A stretch of 64,000 bases of DNA from Oceanispirochaeta sp963676905 (GTDB lineage: Bacteria; Spirochaetota; Spirochaetia; DSM-2461). Below the pieces are notes generated by a model. That model was not told the DNA's origin, did no database searches, and was given only the letters and a program-made list of their open reading frames with translations. Shown here piece by piece: positions 26,302 through 34,476 of this stretch (positions within the stretch are counted from its first letter, which is position 1; each line of letters opens with the position of its first letter). Location of the stretch: contig CAXXVE010000001.1 in NCBI GenBank assembly GCA_963676905.2, forward strand, positions 248,001 to 312,000, in the 5' to 3' direction. Position numbers and translations under genes: made by a program.

Positions 26302-27603
26302 TCAGCCAAGGATCTCCCTGACGGATTCTTCAAAAATACCAAGAACAAATTCTGCATCCTCATCGGTATGGGCAGCAGAGACAAACCAGGGTTCCCTGCA
26401 GTCAAAGTCAGGCATAACACCCTTCTGAATACAGCGGTCAACGATTTTGGTATATGTCTCATGATCACCAAGCGCCCAGTCACGGTATTCCCGGCAGACA
26501 GGTTCTTCTGTAAAGACGATTCCAGGCATGGCATCGGGTCCCTGAATAACATAGGGGGCTCCCGCTGCATCCAGAATTTTCTTCCATCCTTCCTTCAGCT
26601 TTCTTCCATGGGCATCAACCTTTTTCAGTTCACCCTTCTCAATAAGGTCGAGTGTGGCTTCCGCGGCAGCCATGGCTACCACATTTCCTCCGTAGGTTCC
26701 GCCGTGGGGAATCTTTCCGGGGCCGACTTCACCCATGATGAACTTCTTTCCACCGATGGCTGCGGCGGGGAAACCGCCTCCGAGACACTTGGCATAGGTC
26801 ACAAGGTCACCCTGTACACCGAAGTACTCCTGGGCACCGCCGGGGGCAATTCTGAAACCTGTCTTGACCTCATCCATAATCATAACGATTCCGTACTTGT
26901 CACACTGTTCCCTGATAAATCCAAGAAAGTTGTCCTGCGGCATGGTTGAGGCCTGGTTTCCAAGGAGGGGTTCAACAATGATACAGGCTATCTGATGCCA
27001 GTTCTCTGCAAGCTTTTTCTCAAGGATCTCCTTGTTGTTGTAGGGAAAGGAGAGCATCAGGTCACCCACGGAACGGGGCATACCGGAACCCTGCGGAACA
27101 AGGAAGGGGTCGTTCTTATACCCTACACCGGATACGGGGGGGTATGTGTTCCAGAGAGAGTAGTCATGGAATCCGTGGTAGGCACCGTCAAATTTGAGTA
27201 CCTTGTCCCGTCCGGTGTAGGCCCGGGCGATACGGATGGCGGCCATGGTGGCTTCGGTCCCTGTATTTGTCATTCTCACAAGATCCACACCTGTAAGCTT
27301 CTTGATTTTCTCGGCAACGCGGATCTCATACTCATTGGTCATTGCAAAACAGTTACCCATCTGCATGGCCTCTGTAATATGGTCAACAACTTCCTTCCGG
27401 GCATGGCCGAGTATGGCCGGACCAAAGCCCAGACGGTAGTCAACGTAGCGATTATCATCCTGGTCCCACAGATAGGCACCCTGGGCTTTCTTTACAACCA
27501 GAGTGGCGTCATCTCCCCAGTATCTGAAATTGGAGGAAACACCTCCGGGGATGGATTCCTTACCTCTCATAAACATTTCATGCGTTTTAGGTCCGCTTTT
27601 CAT
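26302..27603 (-). CDS. Class III aminotransferase, glutamate-1-semialdehyde aminomutase (HemL)-like
   Basis: A 433-residue PLP enzyme. SIPGGVSSNFRYWGDDATLV, DYRLGFGPAILGHARKEVVD, RMTNTGTEATMAAIRIARA and FDGAYHGFHDYSLW follow the GSA-aminomutase group. The PLP Asp is in IVMIMDEVKTGFR and the Lys in VTYAKCLGGGFPAAAIGG. True HemL is unlikely here: no tetrapyrrole gene is nearby, and the gene sits inside the polyamine module. It may transaminate putrescine or a related diamine. AGGAG lies seven bases before the ATG. Downstream is a 106-base gap before the saccharopine-dehydrogenase-like gene. Confidence 0.85.
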   Translation of the reverse strand: MKSGPKTHEMFMRGKESIPGGVSSNFRYWGDDATLVVKKAQGAYLWDQDDNRYVDYRLGFGPAILGHARKEVVDHITEAMQMGNCFAMTNEYEIRVAEKIKKLTGVDLVRMTNTGTEATMAAIRIARAYTGRDKVLKFDGAYHGFHDYSLWNTYPPVSGVGYKNDPFLVPQGSGMPRSVGDLMLSFPYNNKEILEKKLAENWHQIACIIVEPLLGNQASTMPQDNFLGFIREQCDKYGIVMIMDEVKTGFRIAPGGAQEYFGVQGDLVTYAKCLGGGFPAAAIGGKKFIMGEVGPGKIPHGGTYGGNVVAMAAAEATLDLIEKGELKKVDAHGRKLKEGWKKILDAAGAPYVIQGPDAMPGIVFTEEPVCREYRDWALGDHETYTKIVDRCIQKGVMPDFDCREPWFVSAAHTDEDAEFVLGIFEESVREILG

Positions 27604-27684
27604 TTTATACTCCTGTTAATTATTGCTGATATTAATTGTTCCGGACCGGGGCTTCCCCGATCCTGCCGCCGCATAAAGCTCCTG

Positions 27685-28731
27685 CTAAGGGTCTGCAGAC
27701 GGCTGCTGCTGCGTGAGGCAGTGGATTCCACCACCGCCGTGGAACAGAATGTGGGGATCATCGAACCAGAGGATCTCCCTGTCGGGGAACTCTCTGCTGA
27801 AGATCTCCCGGGCCGCCTCATCCTCTGCGGTATCAAAGCGCGGAAGGACAATGGCTCCATTGGCGGGATAGTAGTTCTGGTGGCTCAAATCCAGCCTTCT
27901 GTCCCCTTCAAAAAAAGTTGTGGGCTGGGGAACTCTGATCACTTCGATCTGCCGGCCCATGGCATCGGTCATAGACTCCAGATCGGAAATATTCTTTTTA
28001 AAAACCCTGTAATTGGGATCTGAAGGATCATCACAATCAAGATGCATGACCTTTCCCGGGGAGACAAAGGAGGCAACAATATCAATATGTCCCTTTGTTT
28101 CATCCTGTTCATATCCCTTATCCAGCCACAGCACCCTGCTGCAGCCCAGACTCTCGCAGAGGACCTCGGAGGCTTCAGCTTCACTGAGTTCCGGATTTCT
28201 GCAGGGGTCCAGAATTGTAGGACGGGTACAGAGGACCGTCCCTTCGCCATCCACATGGATGGCTCCGCCCTCATTGACAATTCCAGGGCGGTAGAGGGGA
28301 AGGGAGAGGAGATCGGCAATCCGGGAGGCGACTTTGGCATCTTTGTGCCATTCGGCGAACTCCATGTCTCCCCAGCCGTTGAACTCCCAGTCCACGACAG
28401 CCAGTCCGCCGCTGCCGTTTTTAACAAAGGTGGGGCCTGAATCCCTCAACCATCCGTCATCGATATCCATTGTCACAAGATCAACCGAAGAACTGCACAG
28501 CCTGCGGGCTTCGCTCTTCAGATCATCCGGAACAAGGAGACGGACAGGCTCACATCCGCTTATAAGGTTTGCAAGACGGGCGATAGCCGCCTTGGCATCA
28601 TCATGCTCACCACGCCATGCCAGAGGCAGAACGGGCCAGCCCATCCAGCAGCACTCGTGAACAGAGGTCTCGGCGGGCATTGTGAATCCGGCTTCAAGGG
28701 GGCACTCGTTCAACTCTTCATGTATACTCAT
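27685..28731 (-). CDS. aguA: Agmatine deiminase
   Basis: A 348-residue enzyme hydrolysing agmatine to N-carbamoylputrescine and ammonia. It has the guanidino-modifying (pentein) fold. Recognisable motifs are MDIDDGWLRDSGPTFV (catalytic Asp region), NEGGAIHVDGEGTVL, the ETKGHIDIVASFV stretch with the catalytic His, and the nucleophile Cys338 in GGGGIHCLTQQQP at the C-terminus. The start ATG overlaps the aguB stop by four bases (ATGA), so the two are translationally coupled. Length matches family members. Confidence 0.96.
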   Translation of the reverse strand: MSIHEELNECPLEAGFTMPAETSVHECCWMGWPVLPLAWRGEHDDAKAAIARLANLISGCEPVRLLVPDDLKSEARRLCSSSVDLVTMDIDDGWLRDSGPTFVKNGSGGLAVVDWEFNGWGDMEFAEWHKDAKVASRIADLLSLPLYRPGIVNEGGAIHVDGEGTVLCTRPTILDPCRNPELSEAEASEVLCESLGCSRVLWLDKGYEQDETKGHIDIVASFVSPGKVMHLDCDDPSDPNYRVFKKNISDLESMTDAMGRQIEVIRVPQPTTFFEGDRRLDLSHQNYYPANGAIVLPRFDTAEDEAAREIFSREFPDREILWFDDPHILFHGGGGIHCLTQQQPSADP

Positions 28732-29579
28732 AGGGCAGCCATCCTGGTGTAGCAGTCAGGACGCCGGTCCCGGAATACACCCCAGGCGGAGCGGCTTCGT
28801 TTCAGGGCATCCAGGTCAAACTCACCGTATAGAATCTCTTCCGAATTTCTGCCGGCCCGGGCGACAAGTTCCGAGCGGGGTCCGGCAATAAAGGAGCTGC
28901 CGTAGAAGTCCAGGCTCACCGCTCCCTGCCTCTCATGGCCGGTTCGGTTCGCCGTAATCACGGGAATCATATTGGCTCCGGCATGGCCTCTCTGCACAGT
29001 CATCCAGTGCTCAGAGCTGTCCAGTTCCGGATCATCTGGTTCGGAGCCGATTGCCGTAGGATAGAACAGCAGATCCGCTCCCATAAGAGTCATGGTTCTG
29101 GCGGCCTCCGGAAACCACTGGTCCCAGCAGATACCGACACCGATGGTTCCATAGGCTGTTTTCCAGACCTTGAGGCCCGAGTTTCCCGGAGAAAAGTAGT
29201 ACTTCTCCTCATAACCCGGTCCCTGGGGGATATGGGTTTTGCGGTACACCCCTAGGGTGCTGCCGCCGGCATCAATCACGGCGATGGAATTAAAGCAGCT
29301 CTGGCCGTCCCGTTCAAAGAAACTGACAGGCAGTACCACGTCCAGTTCCTCCGCAAGAGCCTCAAACTGCCTCCGGGCGGGATGATCCTGCCAGCTGCTG
29401 GCACGGTCAAACCACCGGGGATCCTGAATCTTGCAGAAATAAGGATTTTCAAACAGTTCCGGCAGAAGAATAATCTTCGCGCCCGCCTCTGCGGCCTGCC
29501 GTATTCTGTCCATCCCCTTCTGTTGATTCTCTTCTGTATCATCTGTGCAGGCCATTTGTATCGCCGCAACCCTGGTCAT
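28728..29579 (-). CDS. aguB: N-carbamoylputrescine amidase
   Basis: A 283-residue nitrilase-superfamily hydrolase that releases putrescine, CO2 and ammonia from N-carbamoylputrescine. The catalytic triad is visible as Glu41 (LLPELFENPYF), Lys114 (VYRKTHIPQGPGYEEKYYF) and Cys151 (GVGICWDQWFPEAAR), the last motif being characteristic of this enzyme. The frame is open for another 162 bases upstream, but GGGAGG lies four bases before the ATG at 29579 and gives the standard N-terminus (MTRVAAIQMA). It is directly coupled to aguA. Confidence 0.96.
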   Translation of the reverse strand: MTRVAAIQMACTDDTEENQQKGMDRIRQAAEAGAKIILLPELFENPYFCKIQDPRWFDRASSWQDHPARRQFEALAEELDVVLPVSFFERDGQSCFNSIAVIDAGGSTLGVYRKTHIPQGPGYEEKYYFSPGNSGLKVWKTAYGTIGVGICWDQWFPEAARTMTLMGADLLFYPTAIGSEPDDPELDSSEHWMTVQRGHAGANMIPVITANRTGHERQGAVSLDFYGSSFIAGPRSELVARAGRNSEEILYGEFDLDALKRSRSAWGVFRDRRPDCYTRMAAL

Positions 29580-29593
29580 GAAACCTCCCTGAA

Positions 29594-29624
29594 CAAAATG
29601 TCCCGCCGCCGGGTCGGCAGGACA
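29594..29624 (-). terminator. Terminator-like hairpin between potD and aguB
   Basis: On the minus strand TGTCCTGCCG pairs with CGGCGGGACA (one mismatch) and is followed by TTTTGTT. It may partly end potABCD transcription and set a lower level for the catabolic genes. Confidence 0.55.
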
Positions 29625-29646
29625 CAATTCTTTTCCTGAATATCTT

Positions 29647-30720
29647 TTATCTTGTTTTAACCATCTGCCAGAGCTCTGAAACGATGGGAGTGTTCTCTCC
29701 AAGGTCCTCGATATACTCAAGCATTTTGAAGGCAGCCTCATCGGGATAGATCGCAGGATCGCTGAGCTGCTCCTCGGGGATCATGGGCAGTGAAGCCTTG
29801 TTGGGAGTGGCATACCAGTTGTATGTGGAAAGACGCGCACCCACTTCAGGGTCGAGGATGTAGTTGATAAAGGCATAGGCCATCTCGAGGTTTGGTGCCT
29901 CTGCGGGAATAACCATGTTATCAGACCAGACTACAGATCCCTCTTTGGGTACAAGGTATCCGAGGTTGGGGCTCTCTTCCATCGCCTGCAGTACGTCGCC
30001 GTTATAGGCGATTGCCATATCGGCAGTACCGGCTACAACCTTCTGCAGCCCGCCCACATTGGCTTCGAATCCCAGACAGTCCTTTGCATGTTTTGCCTTG
30101 AGCATCACATCAAGAGACTCCATAAGTTCGTCCTTGTTTACAGAGTTGGCACTGTATCCAAGATACTGGAGAGTAAAAGCGACCTGCTCACGGGGAGAGT
30201 CGAACAGATAGTAGCTGTACCCTTTGGAATCATCCATTACGATGGACCAGGAGTCACCGATATCGCTGATTTTGTCGGCATCGTAAACAATTCCCAGAGT
30301 ACCCCACTGATAGGCAACAGAGTATTTATTGCCCGGATCGAAGGAGGGATCAACGAAGGGATCGTCCAGATTGGCAAGATTGGGGATCTTTGAATGATCC
30401 AGTTCCTGAATCAGACCAAGTTCTGCAAAGCTGGGGATGATGTAGTCAGAGGGAACACAGATGTCGTACTGACTGACTCCGCCGGCTTCCAGTTTTGCAA
30501 GGGCTTCTTCAGGGGTATCGAAGTAGGTTTCAATAATATCACAATCATACAGCTCCTCAAACTCGGTAATCAGTTCGGGGTCCATATAGTTTGCCCAGTT
30601 GTACAGCCTCAGTTCCCGTTTACCGGAATCTCCGGCTCCGGTTTCTTCACCGGCACCACTGGCAAAAGCCATTGAACCGACCGCAATCAGGGCCATTAAA
30701 GCCATGGTTATCTTTTTCAT
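29647..30720 (-). CDS. potD: Spermidine/putrescine ABC transporter, substrate-binding protein
   Basis: A 357-residue periplasmic receptor. The signal sequence is MKKITMALMALIAVGSMAFA. The mature N-terminus ELRLYNWANYMDPELITEFEE is the classic PotD/PotF start. DICVPSDYIIPSFAELGLIQELDHS, VAYQWGTLGIVYD, ADMAIAYNGDVLQAMEE and VIPAEAPNLEMAYAFINY follow the family throughout. AGGAG precedes the ATG. It is the last of potABCD. Whether putrescine or spermidine is preferred cannot be judged, but the agmatine/putrescine enzymes just downstream favour a diamine. Confidence 0.95.
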   Translation of the reverse strand: MKKITMALMALIAVGSMAFASGAGEETGAGDSGKRELRLYNWANYMDPELITEFEELYDCDIIETYFDTPEEALAKLEAGGVSQYDICVPSDYIIPSFAELGLIQELDHSKIPNLANLDDPFVDPSFDPGNKYSVAYQWGTLGIVYDADKISDIGDSWSIVMDDSKGYSYYLFDSPREQVAFTLQYLGYSANSVNKDELMESLDVMLKAKHAKDCLGFEANVGGLQKVVAGTADMAIAYNGDVLQAMEESPNLGYLVPKEGSVVWSDNMVIPAEAPNLEMAYAFINYILDPEVGARLSTYNWYATPNKASLPMIPEEQLSDPAIYPDEAAFKMLEYIEDLGENTPIVSELWQMVKTR

Positions 30721-30755
30721 TTTATCTCTCCTAAATAGATTTCTATTTAACCGGC

Positions 30756-31574
30756 CTACCCTATAAGGGTCGCCGCTTTTTCCGTTCCTATAATTTTCTG
30801 GATTGACAGCACTGCAACCACTGTCACCAGCATGATGATTGTCGAAAGAGCATGTATCTCGGGAGACACACCCCGCCTCAGAGAGGCATAGATAAACAGG
30901 GGAAGGGTTGTTGACTTTGGCCCTGAAGTAAAAAAGCTGATGACAAAGTCGTCCAGTGAGAGGGTAAAGGCAAGCATTGCCCCGGCCATAATCCCGGGGA
31001 TGAGCATGGGCATCAGCACCTTGCTCAGCATCCTTCTGTAGTCGGCATACAGGTCGTAGGCCGCTTCTTCAATATCAAACCCGATGATTTCGAGTCTGCT
31101 GTAGACCACAAGGGCTACAAAGGCTATCTGAAAAGTGATATGCCCGATGACCATTGTAAACATGCTCATTTCAAAGATTCCCGAAAAAGCCCTCAGCAGG
31201 CTGAACACAAGAATCAGAGCGACAGCAAAAACAATATCAGGGGTGATAACCGGAAGATGCATAAGCATATCCAGGAAGCGTTTCACAGGCCTGGGCCAGG
31301 GATGGCGGTAGAGTCCAATGGCCGAAAGTGTCCCCAGAAAAGTGGATACCATGGTGGATACAACAGCCAGAAAGAGGGTGTTCAACGCCGCCCGCTGTAT
31401 GTACTTGTTTGCAAAGAGTTTGACATACCAGTCAAGAGTGAATCCCGTCCAGTTCAATCCGTTTTTTGAAGCATTCACAGAAAACACGGCAATGGAAAGC
31501 AGGGGAAGATAGAGGAAGAGAATACAGAACAGGGCTGTAAAGACTGTCAGTGTGCTGTTGCTACGTTTCTTCAT
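30756..31574 (-). CDS. potC: Spermidine/putrescine ABC transporter permease PotC
   Basis: A 272-residue inner-membrane permease with about six helices. It has the PotC-type opening (FLYLPLLSIAVFSVNASKNG) and the EAA loop for ATPase contact at EAAYDLYADYRRMLSKVLMP. LAFTLSLDDFVISFFTSGP is strongly diagnostic for PotC/PotI. The start codon overlaps the potB stop (ATGA), with AGGAG upstream. Confidence 0.95.
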   Translation of the reverse strand: MKKRSNSTLTVFTALFCILFLYLPLLSIAVFSVNASKNGLNWTGFTLDWYVKLFANKYIQRAALNTLFLAVVSTMVSTFLGTLSAIGLYRHPWPRPVKRFLDMLMHLPVITPDIVFAVALILVFSLLRAFSGIFEMSMFTMVIGHITFQIAFVALVVYSRLEIIGFDIEEAAYDLYADYRRMLSKVLMPMLIPGIMAGAMLAFTLSLDDFVISFFTSGPKSTTLPLFIYASLRRGVSPEIHALSTIIMLVTVVAVLSIQKIIGTEKAATLIG

Positions 31575-32536
31575 GACTTGCGCTCCTGTTCTCCCACTTC
31601 CCTGGATCTTGTAATAAAAAGGATAATCAGGGTCAGAGCCATCAGGCTCAGGCTTACCATAGACCCGAAGGGCCAGTCCCTTGTCTTGCTGAACTGCTGC
31701 TGGATCAGGTTTCCCACAAGCATGTACCGGGCTCCGCTGAGCATATCGGGAACGACAAACATTCCCATTGCCGGTACAAGGGTCAGGGTGATCCCTACGG
31801 ACAGCCCCGATTTTGTCTGGGGCAGAACGGCATGGCGGAAGGTCCGCCAGCCCCGGCCGTAGAGGTCGGTGACTGCCTCAAGGAGACTTCTGTCAAGCTT
31901 TTCAACAGCCGAGTAGATAGGCAGGGCGACAAAGGGCAGGAAGGTTGAAATCATACCCAGATAGACTGCAAAGGCACTGGGATAGAGGGCCTTGCCCGCT
32001 TCAATCAGCCCCAGATAGACTGCAAGATTGGTCAGTATGCTGTCGGGCCCAAGAACCAGATACCATGCATAGGTACGGATAACCAGATTGGTCCAGAAGG
32101 GGATCAGTATAAGAGTGAGCCAGAGCCCTCTTTTTCTTGCAGGACGGGCTGCAATAAAGAAGGCCAGAGGATATGAGAGAAGTATGCAGAATGTGGTTGT
32201 CACAACAGCGACAAGCAGGCTTCTTCCTATAATTGTCAGATTGTCAGGGCTCCATCCGAAGAATCCGAATCCGAGCAGACGTGTCAGGTTTTCAAGAGAG
32301 AAGGACCAGACAACCTGTCCGTAGGTCCCCCTTGAGGCGAAGCTCATCACTGTCAGATAAACAAGGGGAAGGGCAAGAAAGAGGGCGACCCAGATAATGC
32401 CGGGAGAGAGAAAACCTGTACCCCTTCTGAGGATTTTGCTCTGCTTGTCCAGTTCACCATGATAGACAACGATAGAGGGATCAACGGCAACATTGCCTTC
32501 CACAACCTCTTCGGCCTGAAGAATATCTTTACTCAT
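31571..32536 (-). CDS. potB: Spermidine/putrescine ABC transporter permease PotB
   Basis: A 321-residue permease, the partner of PotC. 'FLSPGIIWVALFLALPLVYLTVMSF', WTNLVIRTYAWYLVLGP and LEAVTDLYGRGWRTFRHAVLP (EAA loop) match PotB/PotH. The frame is open upstream inside potA. The ATG at 32536 overlaps the potA stop by eight bases and has GGTGG before it, so I use that. An N-terminal cytoplasmic extension of about 45 residues precedes the first helix. Confidence 0.94.
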   Translation of the reverse strand: MSKDILQAEEVVEGNVAVDPSIVVYHGELDKQSKILRRGTGFLSPGIIWVALFLALPLVYLTVMSFASRGTYGQVVWSFSLENLTRLLGFGFFGWSPDNLTIIGRSLLVAVVTTTFCILLSYPLAFFIAARPARKRGLWLTLILIPFWTNLVIRTYAWYLVLGPDSILTNLAVYLGLIEAGKALYPSAFAVYLGMISTFLPFVALPIYSAVEKLDRSLLEAVTDLYGRGWRTFRHAVLPQTKSGLSVGITLTLVPAMGMFVVPDMLSGARYMLVGNLIQQQFSKTRDWPFGSMVSLSLMALTLIILFITRSREVGEQERKS

Positions 32537-33548
32537 AAAGCACCACCAGAGAGTCTGCGGGAAACTGGAGGTGAACTTTGTCTCCCGATGCAAGTGATGT
32601 GGTTCCGTTTACTTTTACATGAAGTCCGTTTCCGGTCAGGATAAGCTGCTGAGCCCCCTGATAGATGACAGTATCAACGGTGCTTTCAATTGTATTGGCA
32701 CCTCCTGCAGAAGCGATTGTAATGTCTTCCGGCCGGATTCCAACCTTGCAGGGAACCAGAGGCATTTTCTGGCTGACATTAAAATCTCCGAGATCTGTCT
32801 TTGCGGTATGGTCATTCACTGCCCGGGCATCAAATATATTCTCCATTCCCAGAAAGTCGGCTACAAATATAGACCGCGGTGTGGAGAAGACTTCCCTGGC
32901 ACTGCCCATCTGGGCAATAAGCCCCTCTTTCATGACAGCCATTCTGTCTGAAACCGTCAATGCTTCATTCTGGTCATGGGTAACCATCAGAAAGGTAGTC
33001 CCCAGACGCTGCTGGAGCTGACGCAGTTCGACCTGAACCTGGAGCCGCAGTTTCGCATCCAGCGCTGACATAGGTTCGTCCAGAAGCAGGACCTCCGGTT
33101 CATTGACTAGGGCTCTGGCCAGGGCGACTCTCTGCTGCTGTCCACCGGACAGCTGACTGGGCTTTCTGTCGTCATACCCGTTGAGCTGTACCATATCCAG
33201 AATAACCTTTCCCTTTGCAACAGCTTCCGCTTTTGGGACCTTTCTGGAAATCAGACCGAAACAGACATTCTCCAGCACAGTCAGATGGGGAAACAGAGCA
33301 TAACTCTGGAAGACTGTATTGACCGGTCTCTCTCTGGCGGGAACGGGAGTGATATTCTCACCACCCAGAACAACAAGGCCGCGGTCAGCCATTTCCAACC
33401 CGGCAATAATTCGAAGTAAAGTTGTTTTTCCGCATCCGGATGGCCCCAGAAGAGTAAAGAACTCTCCCGATTCCACTTTAAGATCTACCCCCTTGAGGGC
33501 CTCAACTTTACCGAAGCTTTTTTGTATGGCGTATGCATTAAGACTCAT
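32529..33548 (-). CDS. potA: Spermidine/putrescine ABC transporter ATPase PotA
   Basis: A 339-residue ABC ATPase. Walker A is GPSGCGKTT, the signature is LSGGQQQRVALARAL, and Walker B is VLLLDEPMSALD, followed by the H-loop MVTHDQNEAL. A C-terminal TOBE-like regulatory domain (about 240-339, CKVGIRPEDITIAS) is as in PotA/MalK relatives. A GTG lies two codons upstream of the chosen ATG. It is the first gene of the polyamine operon, behind a promoter covered by a perfect palindrome. Confidence 0.95.
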   Translation of the reverse strand: MSLNAYAIQKSFGKVEALKGVDLKVESGEFFTLLGPSGCGKTTLLRIIAGLEMADRGLVVLGGENITPVPARERPVNTVFQSYALFPHLTVLENVCFGLISRKVPKAEAVAKGKVILDMVQLNGYDDRKPSQLSGGQQQRVALARALVNEPEVLLLDEPMSALDAKLRLQVQVELRQLQQRLGTTFLMVTHDQNEALTVSDRMAVMKEGLIAQMGSAREVFSTPRSIFVADFLGMENIFDARAVNDHTAKTDLGDFNVSQKMPLVPCKVGIRPEDITIASAGGANTIESTVDTVIYQGAQQLILTGNGLHVKVNGTTSLASGDKVHLQFPADSLVVLYE

Positions 33549-33631
33549 GCCCACTTAAGTGCATAAACTGTGCCACTCTCAATATAAAGGGTTCCCCAAA
33601 CAGTGCTAATCCTTTTATGGAAAAGAAAATA

Positions 33632-33661
33632 ATTTTACATACATTCTCCAATGTATGTAAA
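33632..33661 (-). promoter_or_regulatory. Promoter of the polyamine operon
   Basis: On the minus strand: TTTACA (33661-33656), an 18-base spacer, then TAAAAT (33637-33632). Transcription would begin near 33625, leaving a leader of about 75 bases before potA. The whole promoter lies inside the palindrome. Confidence 0.65.
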
Positions 33662-33662
33662 A
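33633..33662. promoter_or_regulatory. AcrR-type operator palindrome
   Basis: TTTTACATACATT-CTCC-AATGTATGTAAAA: perfect 13-bp arms with a 4-base spacer. The core TACATACATT-N4-AATGTATGTA is, from memory, the same as the E. coli AcrR site upstream of acrAB. It masks both boxes of the potA promoter and lies directly downstream of the AcrR-like gene. Confidence 0.8.
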
Positions 33663-33751
33663 AGCGACATTTGTTACATTTTTGAAAAGATTACAATCTC
33701 GTAGGGATGTAGGATGTTTTATACCATATCGTAAGAATAGAGGACGGAAGT

Positions 33752-34360
33752 TTACTGCCTGATGGGCTTGAACATCTCCTCCAGGAGGCGGGAAGGGCTG
33801 GATTCCTCAGGGAAGAAATCAGGATCGAAGCTCCATGCGTCATAGGCTCCATTGATGTAATAGTAGAGAATATACCCGAACTGGCTGCAGTTGAACCGGG
33901 GGTCAATAAATCCCCTGCCCTGAAGGTCTTCAAGAGCGTGAATATAGGCGTCCAGCAGGGTTCTCTGCTTGATCTGCTCATTCTCGATTATGGGATTCAT
34001 TGCATCAACATACTCCATTCTGGAGTATACAATATCGATAAACATCCGATACCGGCGATTGCTTTCCATAAGTTTAAGAGGACGCTGAATGTCGGCAAGA
34101 AAGGCATCAAGGTTCTCATATTGCCTCTTAACAAAGTCTTCCGGGCGTACCTTGAACTCCTCTATAAGGGAGTCATAGAGAGCAAAGTAGAGATCCTGTT
34201 TATCTTTAAAATGCCAGTAGACAGCACCTCTTGTAACATTGGCCCTGGCCGCAATATCTGCAAGCCCGGCACTTGATACCCCCTGTTGATGGAACACCTC
34301 AAGAGCGGCATCAAGGATAGCCTTACGTGTCTTCTCGGCATCTTCTTTGGTACGTCTCAT
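33752..34360 (-). CDS. AcrR/TtgR-like TetR-family regulator
   Basis: A 202-residue repressor. The N-terminus RRTKEDAEKTRKAILDAALE, FHQQGVSSAGLADIAARA and VTRGAVYWHFKDKQDLY are very close to the AcrR/TtgR type, whose recognition helix binds the ACATACATT half-site. The C-terminal ligand domain is divergent. It lies upstream of potA on the same strand, with the operator between them. The likely job is to repress polyamine uptake and catabolism, with an amine as possible inducer. This is inferred from the operator and gene order. Confidence 0.92.
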   Translation of the reverse strand: MRRTKEDAEKTRKAILDAALEVFHQQGVSSAGLADIAARANVTRGAVYWHFKDKQDLYFALYDSLIEEFKVRPEDFVKRQYENLDAFLADIQRPLKLMESNRRYRMFIDIVYSRMEYVDAMNPIIENEQIKQRTLLDAYIHALEDLQGRGFIDPRFNCSQFGYILYYYINGAYDAWSFDPDFFPEESSPSRLLEEMFKPIRQ

Positions 34361-34476
34361 TACAGATAATTATACTGAAATTAAACAGACTGTTCTATAA
34401 GCCGTTGTTCTATATAGCTTTCAGCCTATAATCAGGAGCCCTCAAAGGGGGCTCAGGGCAGGATACGGCGGAGCTG

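Noticed and set aside
26995..28023. A 342-codon plus-strand reading frame
   Set aside because: It is antisense to aguA and the HemL-like aminotransferase and has no coherent fold.
34445..34465. GAGCCC/GGGCTC stem after the first YesN-type gene as a terminator
   Set aside because: On the coding strand there is no following T-run, and the arms are short, so I left it out of the features.
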